A stretch of DNA of 64,000 bases. It comes from Punica granatum. Taxonomy: Eukaryota > Streptophyta > Magnoliopsida > Myrtales > Lythraceae. Below the pieces are notes generated by a model. That model saw only the letters and a program-made list of their open reading frames with translations, searched no databases and had not been told where the DNA came from. Location: contig NC_045128.1 of assembly GCF_007655135.1 (NCBI RefSeq), forward strand, positions 5,704,001 through 5,768,000, in the 5' to 3' direction. A program made the position numbers and the translations under genes. Positions 1 to 11,369 of the stretch are shown piece by piece (position 1 is the first letter of the stretch; each line of letters opens with the position of its first letter).

Positions 1-2070
1 ATTATATTTAAACCATTCAAATAATTAGTGCATATTTTTTAATTTTAAACCATGTTTCGCATTTATGCAATATTATTGTAAACTAGTTAAGGGTAATAAA
101 TGTTGTTGCAATAGGTTCATGTGCCAAAATGTTTAAGGACAAGGAACCGTGTAGACCTTTAGCTCCACTTTGCAAGGATGGCCATTGTAGGGATTTTGTG
201 TGAACCAGAGACAGTAAGGTACTCTTTCAGCTTCCTCTTTCAAAGTTAAAGTTGTATGAGTTTCGTGATTTTCTTCCGTAAATTTTCATATTGAAAGTCC
301 AAAACAATAATAGATCATGGTTAATATTTGATTGGAACTACCGGGATTCTTTGAGAAGTTAGGATTTGAACCAATAAAGATGAATCACCCTGCAATCTCT
401 TTGGATTTAAATTATTTGCCTATGAGTTATATAAGTTAAATTATCTGTTAAATTATTGATGCAAGTTAAGTTTCATAGATAATATTATCCTTTCAATGTT
501 CAACTTTCTTCTCATCATCTTTACATGTATAAGGAACCAAATCATCTTATCCAAATGACAAGATTATTCATGTAAGTTAAATTTGCTTTACAATATTTTT
601 CTTATGTTTTAATTTGCTCACATTAAGTTGTTATGTGTGTATTTTTTTTATAAAGATTTTGTCGCGTTACTCTTTACAGAAATACACCGAGTTGAAATCT
701 TGAAGACCAATCGCAAAGAGAACAATAAAAATTTGGAGAAGCAACTGGAAAGGATGATAGCTACTAGCTCTAAGATCAATATAATTTTCGTTATAGATCC
801 ATTAAGAAGCAAGTACTTTTTTTCTTTTGTATTCAATTTTATGTAGTACATGATACATATAACGGAGTATTATATATAGATGATATATATTCCATTCTTT
901 TATGCATTACCATATTGTGTTAATTATGCATTAACTATTTTATGACATAACATCTTTCTATTTTCATTTTAGGTGATGATGCTAGATTTAGCATATAAAT
1001 TTTGTAATTAATTTTTGATAATAAATTATATCATCATTTAAATATTGCGAATTCCATAATTCGAGAGGTAATTTAGAAAACATAGTACTTTTCCTTGAAA
1101 TGCATAGAATAATCAAAGCACAATCTTAAAGAAAAAACGTGACAAACATGATGCAGGAAAAACTTAATTTTGAGAAAAAAAAGGATATTCTATACAAATA
1201 AAGAGACTTAAAACTTAATTTCAAAAAAAACTTCATTAATGATATTTAAACATATGATATTTAATAGTTTATTTTGAAATTAAATTCTTAAAAATTTAAG
1301 TTGAATTAATTTTGATATGTACATTCTTTTATCATAGTGTGCATGTGCATATAAAAGTTATTATATAAGAAAAAAATCATGTCGGGCAAAAAGCTAGTTT
1401 CATATAAGAGAAGTTGTAAACTTGAAAATTTATTTTAGGAACTTGGGATGTTGTGAGAAATATGTTGCAATTTCTTCTCGAGATTCGATATTTCTCAAGT
1501 AATCTATGAATGAGGTGGCTGTTAAAGTGGTCAAGTCTTGAAGATTTTTATGGAAATAGATATTTGGCAGGTCTGCATTGTTGAAAATTTAGGGGAAATA
1601 TATTGTCTGGATTTTTATCTCCGACACTCAAGTCACTTAGAGCTTATGAGAGACAAGAATGTAGATAGTTCGATTAATGAGAGTATGTACCTTCTTATAC
1701 ACAGGGAATTAAAACATATATATGGTTACCTATTGGAGATTCACATATCCATGTGGGTCGGTAATTAAGAAAATAAATAAATCTTGTAAATTGAAAAAAT
1801 TCACGCTATGAGAGTTTTATCCCTTAGTGGGCCAACTAGATTTGACTGGATTAGTCGAGACACAATTGGGTTTCCGGATACCTCTATTCATACCCAAAAA
1901 AGGAAAATATATTCTTACTTCCAAGAAAGATGAACTTATATAATGGGTTGCCTCTCGTGAGGCCTCGTGGGCCGTGATGGGCTTAACAAGCCCAAATGGA
2001 ACTTAGCCAAAATTCAATCCCTAATAAATTCCCTTTTAATTTTGTGATTCTATATTTTTTGAGATGCTCA
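1..2070. other. AT-rich intergenic sequence, no gene recognised
   Basis: The sequence is strongly AT-rich. The only open frames are short (under about 80 codons), in unrelated frames, and without recognisable domains. I see no paired terminal repeats. It is best treated as non-coding or as unrecognised old repeat. Confidence 0.5.
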
Positions 2071-2099
2071 TGAATGAGTTGGTTGTTATTTGTTGAGCC

Positions 2100-2240
2100 A
2101 AGGTATGGTCCTTATACAAGAATATGAAATTAAAAAAAAATAAAAGAAGCATAAAAATTCTAGTGGTGAGGATTGAACTCAAAACTTTTTGGTCCCCAGT
2201 CGCATCTTGGCCACTGCATAAGACCCGTCCCTATTTTATG
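2100..2240 (-). repeat. possible tRNA-derived SINE remnant
   Basis: Read on the minus strand, 2168-2180 gives GAGTTCAATCCTC, which fits the pol III B box (GTTCRANNC-like). It is preceded at a tRNA-like distance by GTGGCCAAGATG, which resembles an A box. An A/T homopolymer lies at about 2130-2143. I found no clear target-site duplication, so this could also be a degraded tRNA relic. Confidence 0.35.
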
Positions 2241-2271
2241 GAAATATTTAGCAGGTTTGGATTATTAAAAA

Positions 2272-2295
2272 CTAGTTGAGTACCCGTGCACGGGG
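2272..2295 (-). mobile_element. Helitron-type 3' terminus
   Basis: On the minus strand a perfect 12-base palindrome (CCCGTGCACGGG, 2283-2294) is followed after seven bases by CTAG at 2272-2275 and then T. A short GC-rich hairpin just before CTRR, inserted between A and T, is the usual Helitron 3' end. The 5' TC end was not located, so the length of the element on the higher-coordinate side is unknown. Confidence 0.5.
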
Positions 2296-3739
2296 AACCA
2301 TACAAATAACATCTTAATTATCTAGTAGAGAATAATATTATAAATATTGCATGAATTAAAAACTCATTAAAGAAAATTGAGGAAAAGAATATAATTGAAT
2401 TAAAATATGTGAGCAAATATATCAATCAAAAGAAAATAAATAGATTCTCATTCAAACGCATAAAAAGATGAATTGAAGAAAATAATAATTTCTTAGAGCA
2501 AAATATCATGATAAAATAAGTGAAGAAAAACCTAATGAATCCTTTTTTAAACGATCAAATTGATATAGGTTGATTGGTGTTGGTAATAGATGAGCATGTA
2601 ACACAATTATAAAATCTCAGAAATTATACATAAAAAATCGGGAAATACGCATAAATTTCCATACAATTGAGGAATATTCAAAAAGTTACAAATTCGATCG
2701 AACGAGTAAAAATCCAGATAAATGTCACCAAGTCACCGCCAATCTGACCTATAAAACCATTGCTAGAATATATTTTTTAGGGGGGGAGGGGGGAACTTGA
2801 CGTCTAGTGAATAACCACAACCTAAATTAGTTGGATCATAGCACGAGTTCAGTAATATCATAAAAATATTATCGAGCTCTCAAGAACTCAAATCATCTAT
2901 GTGCCCCTTCTTAACTCCCAACTACAGTGTCAGCTCCACACTGACAGCCTCTCTACTCCAGTCAACCCTTTCATGCTGTTTGGCTTATTACTGGCTCAGG
3001 GCACGACATGACTTACCAATTTCCATCAATCTCAAAACCTCACTATCTCTTTTTCAAATATCGTAATTGATAGTATAAAAATACATGCATGATTTATAAC
3101 ACTTATGTAGCCATGACAATGCATTTATAAAAATACCAACATAATGATAATAAAAAATACTAATTTAAAAATATGTTTCTCACCATAACAAGTCCCAAAT
3201 CTCAAAACATCCAACAACAATCTATTTCTGATTTTTCTCCCCTCAAATTACTCTCATTGTCTCTCCACTCTTGGCCCTTCTCTCGGTGTGTTGTGAAAAT
3301 TGGACAAAGGAATGAAATGGCCGAGGGGAATAAAATGGGATTTTAAACGGAAGATAAAAGTTTGGCGGTGGAAATGCGTTGCCAGAACTTAAACAATGAA
3401 GCATACTAAGCTTAACAAATAATTTGACACCTGGAAAGTAACTTGCCCCAACATATCCAAAAATTATAATAATTAACATTTTTTTTATTTTGTTTTTAAG
3501 AACTATAGCACCGAAATTTAGGATGCTAACCAAATGCAGTGAAGATTGGTAAAATGGGAAAGGACACTTGAAAAATTTGGGATGTTACAACAATATACAT
3601 ATAAAATCCATAAAGACACTAACACGTCTTTGCAAATGATAATATAATGATAAAAGTTTCGTGTAGGAGTGCATCTATATATATGTGATTCCAATATAAT
3701 TAAAATCTCGCAAAAGAAATTTTCCATTTTCCTGCCTCT
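2296..3739. other. intergenic sequence, possibly the body of the Helitron-type element
   Basis: This stretch is AT-rich and has no convincing gene. A G-rich run lies near 2779-2795. Short minus-strand frames around 3243-3727 show no domain similarity that I recognise. Part of it may be the internal sequence of the element that ends at 2272. Confidence 0.4.
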
Positions 3740-4270
3740 TTTCGTTCAACTCATGCAATAAGTATATATATATATATATATACACATCAACAACAATATA
3801 AACAGACAATATTATACAAATGGGAATTTGATTTTGGCTAATGTTATAAGAATATATTTGCCCATAACTAATATTATAAGAATATATATTTGCCCATAAT
3901 GCAGTATTGCTTTCCAACTCTATACTTTGCTCCAATATATATAAACAACAATTCAATTGCTATAATATAAAAAAATTTCCTAAATAGCAGCTAATGTATA
4001 TACTATATATTTTGTTGAGCTATATGCCAATAATATATATATATATATACATTTTTTTACTGCATAATATATATTTTTTTAATGATGCGGCGGCGTGAAA
4101 ATTCAGCTCAAGTTTTGTTTTAATATAGATACATAGATAATGATAAAAAATTTCTTGAATACATGAGATGACATAGCAAAGCGAAAGAGTTTTGATTCTT
4201 ATTTTTGATGAAATGGAACTATGAGAATTCAGTCCGAGTTTTGTTTTAATATAAATATATAGATAGATAT
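3740..4270. repeat. dispersed AT-rich repeat, copy 1
   Basis: Phrases here recur in the same order at about 15340-15740: a (TA)n tract near 3763-3782, the motif TTCCTAAATAG-AGCTAAT, and a stretch reading roughly 'TTCTTGAATACAT...ACATAGCAAAGCGA...GTGAAAATTC'. A shorter internal duplication occurs within this copy at about 4096-4122 and 4230-4262. No coding potential or terminal repeats were recognised. Confidence 0.5.
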
Positions 4271-5735
4271 ATAATTTAGGGGAAATGGGCCAAAATTTCA
4301 TATCGTGGCAGATTTAGAGGGAAAATAAAAGGGAAGGATTGAGAACGAATTTTTTTTCCCTCCTCTCTATTTCTTTGATGAAACAAGGGAAAATGTTTTT
4401 GCTTAAATCCACTATAACGGAACTCTTTGTTAGTGCATAGAAAAAATGTTAAGGTTGAGGTGATAAGAGAGGATTTGTCCATGAAATGGGTAAAATTTAG
4501 ACTCGGTTTTATGTTGTTTTCATGGTATCTGATGCTTGGATGACGATTTCTAAGAAAATTTGCGCAAGAAAAGAATTGAAGGCAATTTGATGCATGTTCG
4601 GGATGAATTGGAGATCATTGAAGTATCAAGATAGCCTTGCCAAATTTGGGAGTTTAGAATCAATTCTCGATTTATTTACAAATCTTAGGATTCCCTTTCA
4701 GTTACAGTGGGAGTTTTTTAGAAAATCTTTTAAGATATGTTCATTATTTGTTTTCTATTTTTGAGGGAGATATAAAAACCTATGAATCATCTAGGTTTAG
4801 GGTCTTCTGGAAGTTTAGTTTTTCTGTGGAGAGAAACTTGGAGAGGAGGCTGGCGGCTGCGGAGTGTTCCTCCAACGATCATCAATTTTCATGGATTCTT
4901 GTATAGCCATGCGTGGCTAATTCGTTTCGTTTGACTTGAGAATGGAAACCTCACGGTTTGGTTATGAGGAGCAGGTTTTAATATTTCGATTTCACCACTT
5001 ATTTATTCTTAGATGTCATCGTTACAAGTATTCTCTCATGGTTGTGAATAGGATATTTGTAAATTAGCTTATCGACGACTACTACGGTGTTTGTAGAAAT
5101 CGATTCGAAGCAAGACTAATTAGGAACAAACGGTAGTTGCTACCCTAATTGGTTAGAGAATGATAGGACGAGTCAATTAATTGATGAATCGATTAATCGC
5201 TCGGGTTAAGGCATCCTTGCGCTTAAAGCTGTCGCTTAGTTAATTAGGGAATCGGTTGATACCTTGTTAACTAGTTGATGAACTTACTAGTTAGACGGTG
5301 TTTTGACTAGTTAGAATTTATATACTAGTTGATTCCTTGCGGTCGCAGGAATCGAATCTTAGCGGCTAAAATTTACATTCTGATGCTTCTATGATCAACC
5401 AAACGCTAGGTGGTTTTCGAACTCAAGTCATACGTCTCCCGGTTATTGATTACTCACTCTCCCTTACACTTTTAAATTGTTTTTGCTGCAATTTAATTTC
5501 TTGATTATCAAAATTCCCCTTTCGTTACTTTTGCTAGCTCATTGGTTTAGAGAATCCCTTAGCCTCCTTGGGATTTTGACTCGGCTCTCACCCTTTTCTT
5601 ACTACAAGTTTTGGGAAAATCGATTTTATTTTGGGGGCTTCGACAGGCCGTGCCAAAATTTTTTCGGAAAAATGACGGTCTTTGATCCTTTTTCTCCAAA
5701 TCCCTCATATTGAGATGTGACTCGTATTTAACTAT
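4271..5735. other. intergenic sequence, no gene recognised
   Basis: There is no open frame with a recognisable product. A 78-codon plus-strand frame near 5477 lacks family similarity and a plausible gene context. The segment ends at the hAT-like element that begins near 5736. Confidence 0.4.
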
Positions 5736-6354
5736 GGGTGTAAATGAGCCGACTCGAGCTCGAGTACAGGTAAACTCGACTCAACTCGTTAAAAAAATGC
5801 TCAAGCTAGACTAGAGCTCGAGCTCGGTCGAGGTTCAATATGGAGGCTCGAGCTCGAGTAATACTCAAGTAGCTCAAGCTCGAATCGTTAGAGCTCATTT
5901 GATTGCTACAGGCTCAAAACCAAGATTAGCTTGATTGAGCTAGACTGAGCTCGGCTCAAGATCGAGCTCGACTCTGTGGCATCTTGGGGTCTCGGACTTG
6001 CCGAGCAGGAGAGAAAGAGAGAGACATTTTCTATTTTATTTATTATTTTATTTTCAAATTTCAATTTCAATATTATTTTAAGAGTTTAAGCTAAAGAGAA
6101 TAACGAAAAAAACCCAGTCCAGTCCATGAATTATGGGCTCGGGGGCCTCAATTCACTAATAAAAGGAGATATACGTAATTTTATGTAGAAACTCGGCTAT
6201 GCACGTAAGCTGAACGAGCCGAGTACCATCGAGCTTGACTCGACTCACATGGAAGAAATGCTCGGCTCGAGCTAGATAATGTCAAGTCAAGTTCGAGTCA
6301 TCACCGAGTCGATCTCAAGTAACTCACGACTTGGCTCGTCTCGTTTACACCCCC
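5736..6354. mobile_element. hAT-like non-autonomous element with GGGTGTAAA terminal inverted repeats
   Basis: The left end reads GGGTGTAAATGAGCCGA, and the right end on the opposite strand reads GGGTGTAAACGAGACGAGC. The pair is an imperfect terminal inverted repeat of about 18 bp. GGGTGTAAACGAGC-type ends are common in plant hAT miniature elements. The interior is packed with short GAGCTCGAG-type motifs and has no transposase. The flanks are only weakly similar, so the 8-bp target duplication is not secure. It appears to be an old copy. Confidence 0.55.
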
Positions 6355-6456
6355 ATATTCAAAGGCGAATTAGAAGATCCAAATATGATAACAAGATTGG
6401 ACGAAAAAGACAAGTGGCAAGATCACAAGTTCTGTTGAAGTTATATTTTTTTATTT

Positions 6457-6801
6457 TGTTAGGACTTCATTGTATCTTTTAAATCTTTAAATTCGAGATA
6501 ATTCTAGAGTATTTTAAAGGGAGAAATATCCTAAAATTGTATTAGGATATCTCTAAGATATCAGGAAGGTATTGTATCTTTAATAAGTTTTATGTAACAT
6601 ATCGTATATATGATCGGGAAATCAACTGTAATCCTTGGGGTTTTCTTCTTAGAACCGGTTCAAAGAGCGAGAGTGTGAGAATTTAGAAGATCGTGAGGTT
6701 TTTCTCACATTGGGTCTTAATAACAGGTGTTAGAAACACGAGTGTAATCTTGAGTGTGTCATCTCTGATTTATTGATATAGTGAAATCTTGAGTCCTAAC
6801 A
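6457..6801. mobile_element. probable solo LTR with perfect 10-bp inverted termini
   Basis: The 345-bp segment begins TGTTAGGACT and ends AGTCCTAACA, an exact 10-bp inverted terminal repeat with TG...CA borders typical of copia-type LTRs. No second copy, primer-binding site or polypurine tract is adjacent, so a solo LTR is the simplest reading. The 5-bp flanks do not match, so it is either old or deleted on one side. Confidence 0.5.
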
Positions 6802-6987
6802 CCTCCAAATAAAGGTGAGTTAAGATTGATTCAGGATATCAAACCATCAAACCAAGCTCTTTTTTTTTTTAAGGAGGGGTTCTTTGCAACAACATCATCA
6901 CTCTCTATGTATAGGACCAAGAGATCTTGAATTTAATTTTTACCGGCGTGATTTCCTATACCCTTTTATTTTCCCTATTTTATTTAT

Positions 6988-7510
6988 TAGTGTTATCATA
7001 ACCGGATCGGATCGGCCAGTTGAACCAATCGTAACCGGCGCATCCATCGGTCCGGTTCTATTTAAACACTAAAATGCACATTCAAACCATGAACCCATAA
7101 AACCGGCCGATTTTCAAGCGAACTCCCTAAAATTGGCTAGTTCAATTGGTTCTCTCCAAGGCTCTCTTATTGTATTAAATGAGAAAAATTGAAGGGATGT
7201 AAGAGGAGTCAAGCACAAAACCTCTCACTCCCTCTATATAAAGTTGCACACCCTCTACACCATTAAGCTAACAATTTCTTTTTATGTTGACTTTACCCTT
7301 TCTCTTTCTCTTTCTATTTTTTATTTATTTCTTCCTAATTATTATATACTTGTCAATTATCATTATTAATCATAATTTTATTAGTAATATATGTATTATA
7401 TCATTTTTAATTAAATGTGCGATCCGATCAATCGAATTCCAGTTAAACCCATCAAACTCGTGAACTCATACCTTGACCGGTTCATATTCAGTCCGGTTCT
7501 GATAACACTG
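6988..7510. mobile_element. hAT-like MITE with CAGTGTTATCA-type ends
   Basis: The left end is TAGTGTTATCATAACCGG, and the right end reads CAGTGTTATCAGAACCGG on the opposite strand, so the TIRs match at 16 of 18 positions. The flanking octamers TTATTTAT and CTATTCAT agree at six of eight positions, which fits the 8-bp duplication made by hAT transposases. The element is 523 bp, non-coding, and lies about 100 bp beyond the TIR exon of locus A. Confidence 0.65.
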
Positions 7511-7612
7511 CTATTCATCCCTATAAAAGCCTCGATGGAAAAAAAAAGTACCAATTCAACTGGTAGAACTAGAGTAGCCGAGAAGTGAAAAACTCAAGCA
7601 GCAGAGAGTTAC

Positions 7613-8425
7613 CCGTTTGCCACTTTATCCAGTTCCAGACCCTTCAGTTTCACAACTTCCTTCAGCGCCTCCCTCCATGCTTTGACCGTCTCCTGACCGA
7701 ACCTTTTCTCGTGCTGGGAGAACGGTTTAGCGTAACTCCCCGTCTGGTGTTGGACCTCGTCTGGCATAACGTCCAGGAATATTGGCATGATCCGCTGTTT
7801 GCTCTCATTCATGGACTTCACCATCTCCGTCACCTCCATGAGGCACCACTTGCTTGATGCATAATCTGCGGAGAAGATGGGGATCCTGATCTTTGACTGC
7901 CTAATTGATTTCATGAGCTCAGGGCCGATCTCCTCCCCTGCCCGTAGCTCCTCATTGTCCCTGAAGGTGCGGACCCCAGCGTCGATGAGGCTATGGTAGA
8001 GGCAGTCCGTGAAGGACTTCCGGGTGTCGGTCCCCCTGAAACTCAGGAAGACTTCATGCTCGTGGCCTATCACTGGATCGCCTGAGGATGAGGACGACAG
8101 TACATTGTGGCTCCCATCTACCAGCTGCTGGTGCTGCTGCAGCAGGACATGCCATAGTAAATACACACACACATACACATGACATCGAAAGGTTACAGAA
8201 TCGAAGCTTTACACGGTTTTCAGTGTGAAATCCCCAATATCTACCAGAATATTTATAGACTGCAATACCTGCGAATTGTTCACATTCATCCAGCTGGAAC
8301 TGCCACTTTACCATCTCTTCTTGCGCCCGGAAATGAGCTCCCAAGAAAGTAGCGACGAGGATCAATGCTGTCGTGCAGATCACAATAGCCAAAGCAAGGT
8401 AGGTAGGATGCTCGTCAGACGCCAA
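7613..8425 (-). CDS. Locus A: membrane-anchored TIR domain, first two exons of a truncated TNL
   Basis: The second exon (about 8136 down to 7613) encodes a complete TIR domain with FLSFRGTDTRKSF, FSADYASSKWCLMEV and SYAKPFSQHEKRF. The glutamate in WCLMEV is the position that is catalytic in TIR NADases. The apparent stop after LDKVANG lies in a splice donor (GG|GTAACT), the phase-2 boundary where TNLs join to the NB-ARC exon. The first exon (8425-8269) starts MASDEHPTYLALAIVICTT and supplies one hydrophobic segment, ending at donor CAG|GTATTG. With the simplest splice sites exon 1 ends in phase 1 and exon 2 starts in phase 0, so either another splice site is used or the gene is broken. No NB-ARC or LRR sequence follows below 7613; hAT-like and LTR remnants occupy that side. 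It could be a TIR-only gene or a pseudogene. Confidence 0.6.
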
Positions 8426-8560
8426 AGCAGTATTAGTCCTTCAGTTTCCTCTCCTTCGCTTTCTTGTTACCAGGAAACAGAATGACGGAATGGGTCGGGA
8501 CTCGCTCTGACAGCAAATTGGGTATGCTAGGAGAATGAAGTAGAACGGCAAAATCGTTCT

Positions 8561-8570
8561 CCTTTTATGC
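8561..8570 (-). promoter_or_regulatory. TATA-like box for locus A
   Basis: GCATAAAAGG on the minus strand lies about 136-145 bp upstream of the ATG at 8425, a reasonable TATA position. It was identified by eye only. Confidence 0.35.
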
Positions 8571-8638
8571 CCCCCATCGATGTTTGCCGATAGTCTACTT
8601 TTACGTGGAATCAAGCAAGAATCTTCCTCGCCACTTTT

Positions 8639-8665
8639 TCTCTTTCTTTCTTTCTTTCTCCCTCG
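8639..8665. repeat. (CTTT)n microsatellite
   Basis: TTTCTTTC units repeat several times in the upstream region of locus A. Confidence 0.6.
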
Positions 8666-8759
8666 CCATTGTTTGTCGTTTCTGCTTTCTTTCTGTGAAG
8701 GTGAATGGTGAAAACCGACACAAACCGAAGAGTCATTAACATCTCATATCAGCATATTA

Positions 8760-9035
8760 TTTACGAGACTCACGGCTCGGGGGCTTTGGTTTCACTTCTA
8801 TATTTAGATAAGGATGTTGCCAGCTTTTCGTTATTTCCAAATATCACGGAAGAAAAAGTAATAGACGAATCACTTTATTTAATTCTCCTTAACCAGACTA
8901 ATCACTTAAATCGATCACCTTATTTTACTCGCACGTCACTTTATCAGGCATTAATACTTTTAAACTTTTACCAACAATTTGTCATTTAGCAGAACGGAGG
9001 ATGTATTGGTCGATGATTTGTTTTGCACTGACCAT
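8760..9035. repeat. duplicated segment, paired with 15756-15940
   Basis: Ordered matches include TTTCGTTATTTCCAAAT, TTTTAAACTTTTACCAA, TTTAGCAGAACGGAGGATG and TGGTCGATGATTT. Each has a near copy at 15756-15940. The 94-codon plus-strand frame here is not conserved in the second copy, so it is not called a gene. Confidence 0.55.
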
Positions 9036-9049
9036 TGGTGCTAGGATTT

Positions 9050-9180
9050 TGCACTCTCTTCTTGAAGAAGAAACGGGGTTCCGATGATAGCAGAGATAAT
9101 GACCGAGGCTATTTCACAGACCGCCTTCCATAACAGCAGATGCAGACGTATTACTCGTACGGCAAAACGTGTATATTTGA
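9050..9180 (-). pseudogene. relic of a TNL anchor exon (paralogue of locus B exon 1)
   Basis: On the minus strand this matches the first exon of locus B at 41940-42100. It can be read as a hydrophobic run containing VCEIASVIISAIIGTP, then as FFKKRVQNPS after a frame change. It also has a stop soon after the equivalent ATG. It is therefore a frameshifted leftover of a second anchored-TIR gene. Its upstream flank at 9180-10540 also matches the flank of locus B, so the duplication included the promoter. Confidence 0.6.
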
Positions 9181-10545
9181 GGATACAAAAAACAGAGGGC
9201 TGTGATCAGATCATTTGGTCGATTATTTAACTACATCCTAAAGTGCGAAATCATTGTCTGCTCCTGATATTTAGTTGGGATATATAGTATTATATATGTG
9301 ATGATACAGGAAGCAAAAGTAGATTAAAGCGTCGCATTTTTTCAACATAGGATCCAGCGACATCATATTTTTGGGAAAATTTTTGAATTTCGAGGTTGAA
9401 TATTCATCTCACATGAGTTAAAAGTCGAAAAGTAAAATTATTATATATATATTGTATTACTGTAAACGTTGGTGTTAATATAATATATAATTTATTTTTG
9501 ACATAAAATATGGAGGAATAAATTTTTTTAATTATATTTTATTTTTTAATATTAAATTCTCTTAATTATTTATTACATTTTTTACAATTCAACAACGTAA
9601 TCATTAATTTAACTCAACTATTTATTACTTTTTTTTTATAATTCAACAACACAATCATTACAAATCATAATTCAATTCAACTGAACTCTAAAATCAAACA
9701 CACCCTAAAGTTTTTGACCATAAAAACTTGCCCAACTATACCTGTAAAATCATAATCTGGAAAAATAATTTCCTAACCACATCCGTAAAGACTTTACGTC
9801 CAAACCACCTAAAATTATAGGTGGTACTCTTTCAAATTTCCCGGAAATATCCAAAGAATACATCGATCCAGACATGGCCATCTCTTTTCCTGCTTTTCCT
9901 GTCATTGCTTGTGCTTTTTGAAAAGCAAAAGTAAAGTAATGCCTCACATTTTCTCAACATAGGATCCTTCATACTTGTTGACTTTTTGTAACCCGGTCGA
10001 GTGGTTAGAGGAGCGGACACGTATTTTGCAGAGGAGTTAAGCAAAAACAAAAAGGCTGCAGATTGGAGAAGTTTCAAGCAGAGCTTGTCATGTCTCGATT
10101 CCCTCTGATTGCTTCGTATTTTTGAATTTCACTGTATTTGATCAACAGTACCCATTAACACCAAGTGCTATGAGTTATTGCAAGTTAATAGAGTTTGATG
10201 GACATAGTTTACACTTACCGCTTCAATTCTGCTGAAGCTTTTTTCCCCTTGTCGCATCTTAGTCAAGGGCTGTATAAAACTATTGCATGATTGAAAACTT
10301 TGTCCCTTTATGGTAATAATCCACAAGAATCGCCTTTGTACGGAAATCCAACTGAGAGATCTCATTAACTAAGTGGAAGGTCTCAAGTGAATACGATTTC
10401 TGAAGATGTTCTGGTAACATTTATTCCGTTCTCGAGTCTAGTGGAAATAGGAGAGTTCTGATTTTCAATTTTATTTTTATTATGTATTGCCAATTCTCAT
10501 CCATATAGATGTCAAGTGGTATCTTGCCAGGTCTGTCACCAGATA
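9181..10545 (-). repeat. duplicated TNL 5' flank, paired with about 42100-42750
   Basis: Matches occur in order: the phrase around ATCATTTGGTC, the GCTTTTCCTGTCAT...AAAAGCAAAAGT block (near 9890-9930 and 42315-42350), the block beginning GAAAACTTTGTCCC (near 10290), and the block TGAAGATGTTCTGGTAACAT (near 10400) that continues to ATCTTGCC. This copy holds extra AT-rich sequence at about 9400-9720. No gene is supported inside it. Confidence 0.6.
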
Positions 10546-11365
10546 AACATTGATTCGTCCACGATGAAACTCCAATTATGTTGTGCCACTGAGGAAAGAA
10601 GGCTACTCAAAGGTGAGGTGAATCAATGCCGTGATATGAGTTTCCCATTGTAACATCTTTGAGTGGTTGAGAATGTGTGCACAGAGTAGTTTGCAGCAAA
10701 TGCCGAATCTGTCTCAGTATCACATCCAACGGGTAGGAGAAACACGAAAAAAATAAAAAAATAAAAAAATAAAATACCAACTGAAGCCTAAAGTTTCACG
10801 AATCCGGTAAGTATCAGAGACAACATAGTTACTTATGTCCATATTTTCTCAAGAATCAAAACCTGTCTCAGAGTACAGGATTTCATTGATTCCCACTTCA
10901 TTTCATAATTACAGGAATTAAAGTTAAACCAGACCTCTCAAGCTCGGCTTTGGGCATTATTGACAATCCAAAACCAAGCTACAACTATTATAACCTTGCC
11001 CCTCAGTTCTAGAAAGATCGTAGTCTTCTCTCCTCCATGGAGTTTCACCATTGGAAAGCTCACATGGAGCAGCATCTCTCGGACTTACTTACATAACAAT
11101 CAATGTCAGCATACATGGAGTCTTTTTCACACGACGAAAGTTATCGAACATGTCATGCATGGGTTATGGGGATGATCATCACTGTTGCAGAGAATTTCGG
11201 TTATTTCCAACACGAACATGTTGATGGGCTAGTTGAGTGGGAGTTCCCCTAGGTTCTATGCCGGCTTACCTGAATGGGTTCCTCGGGATAATCCAAAACA
11301 CTGCAAAGCATGATATCCTCTGCATTTGATTTAACCATACGGGAATAAAATTAGTGCAGAGCGAG
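10546..11365. other. intergenic sequence, no gene recognised
   Basis: Short frames such as the 71-codon plus-strand one near 10960 show no recognisable domain. There is an A-rich run near 10748-10772. Confidence 0.4.
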
Positions 11366-11369
11366 AGGT

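Noticed and set aside
7520..7600. A second short inverted element directly after the 7510 MITE end
   Set aside because: I found no matching terminal repeats, only A-rich text.
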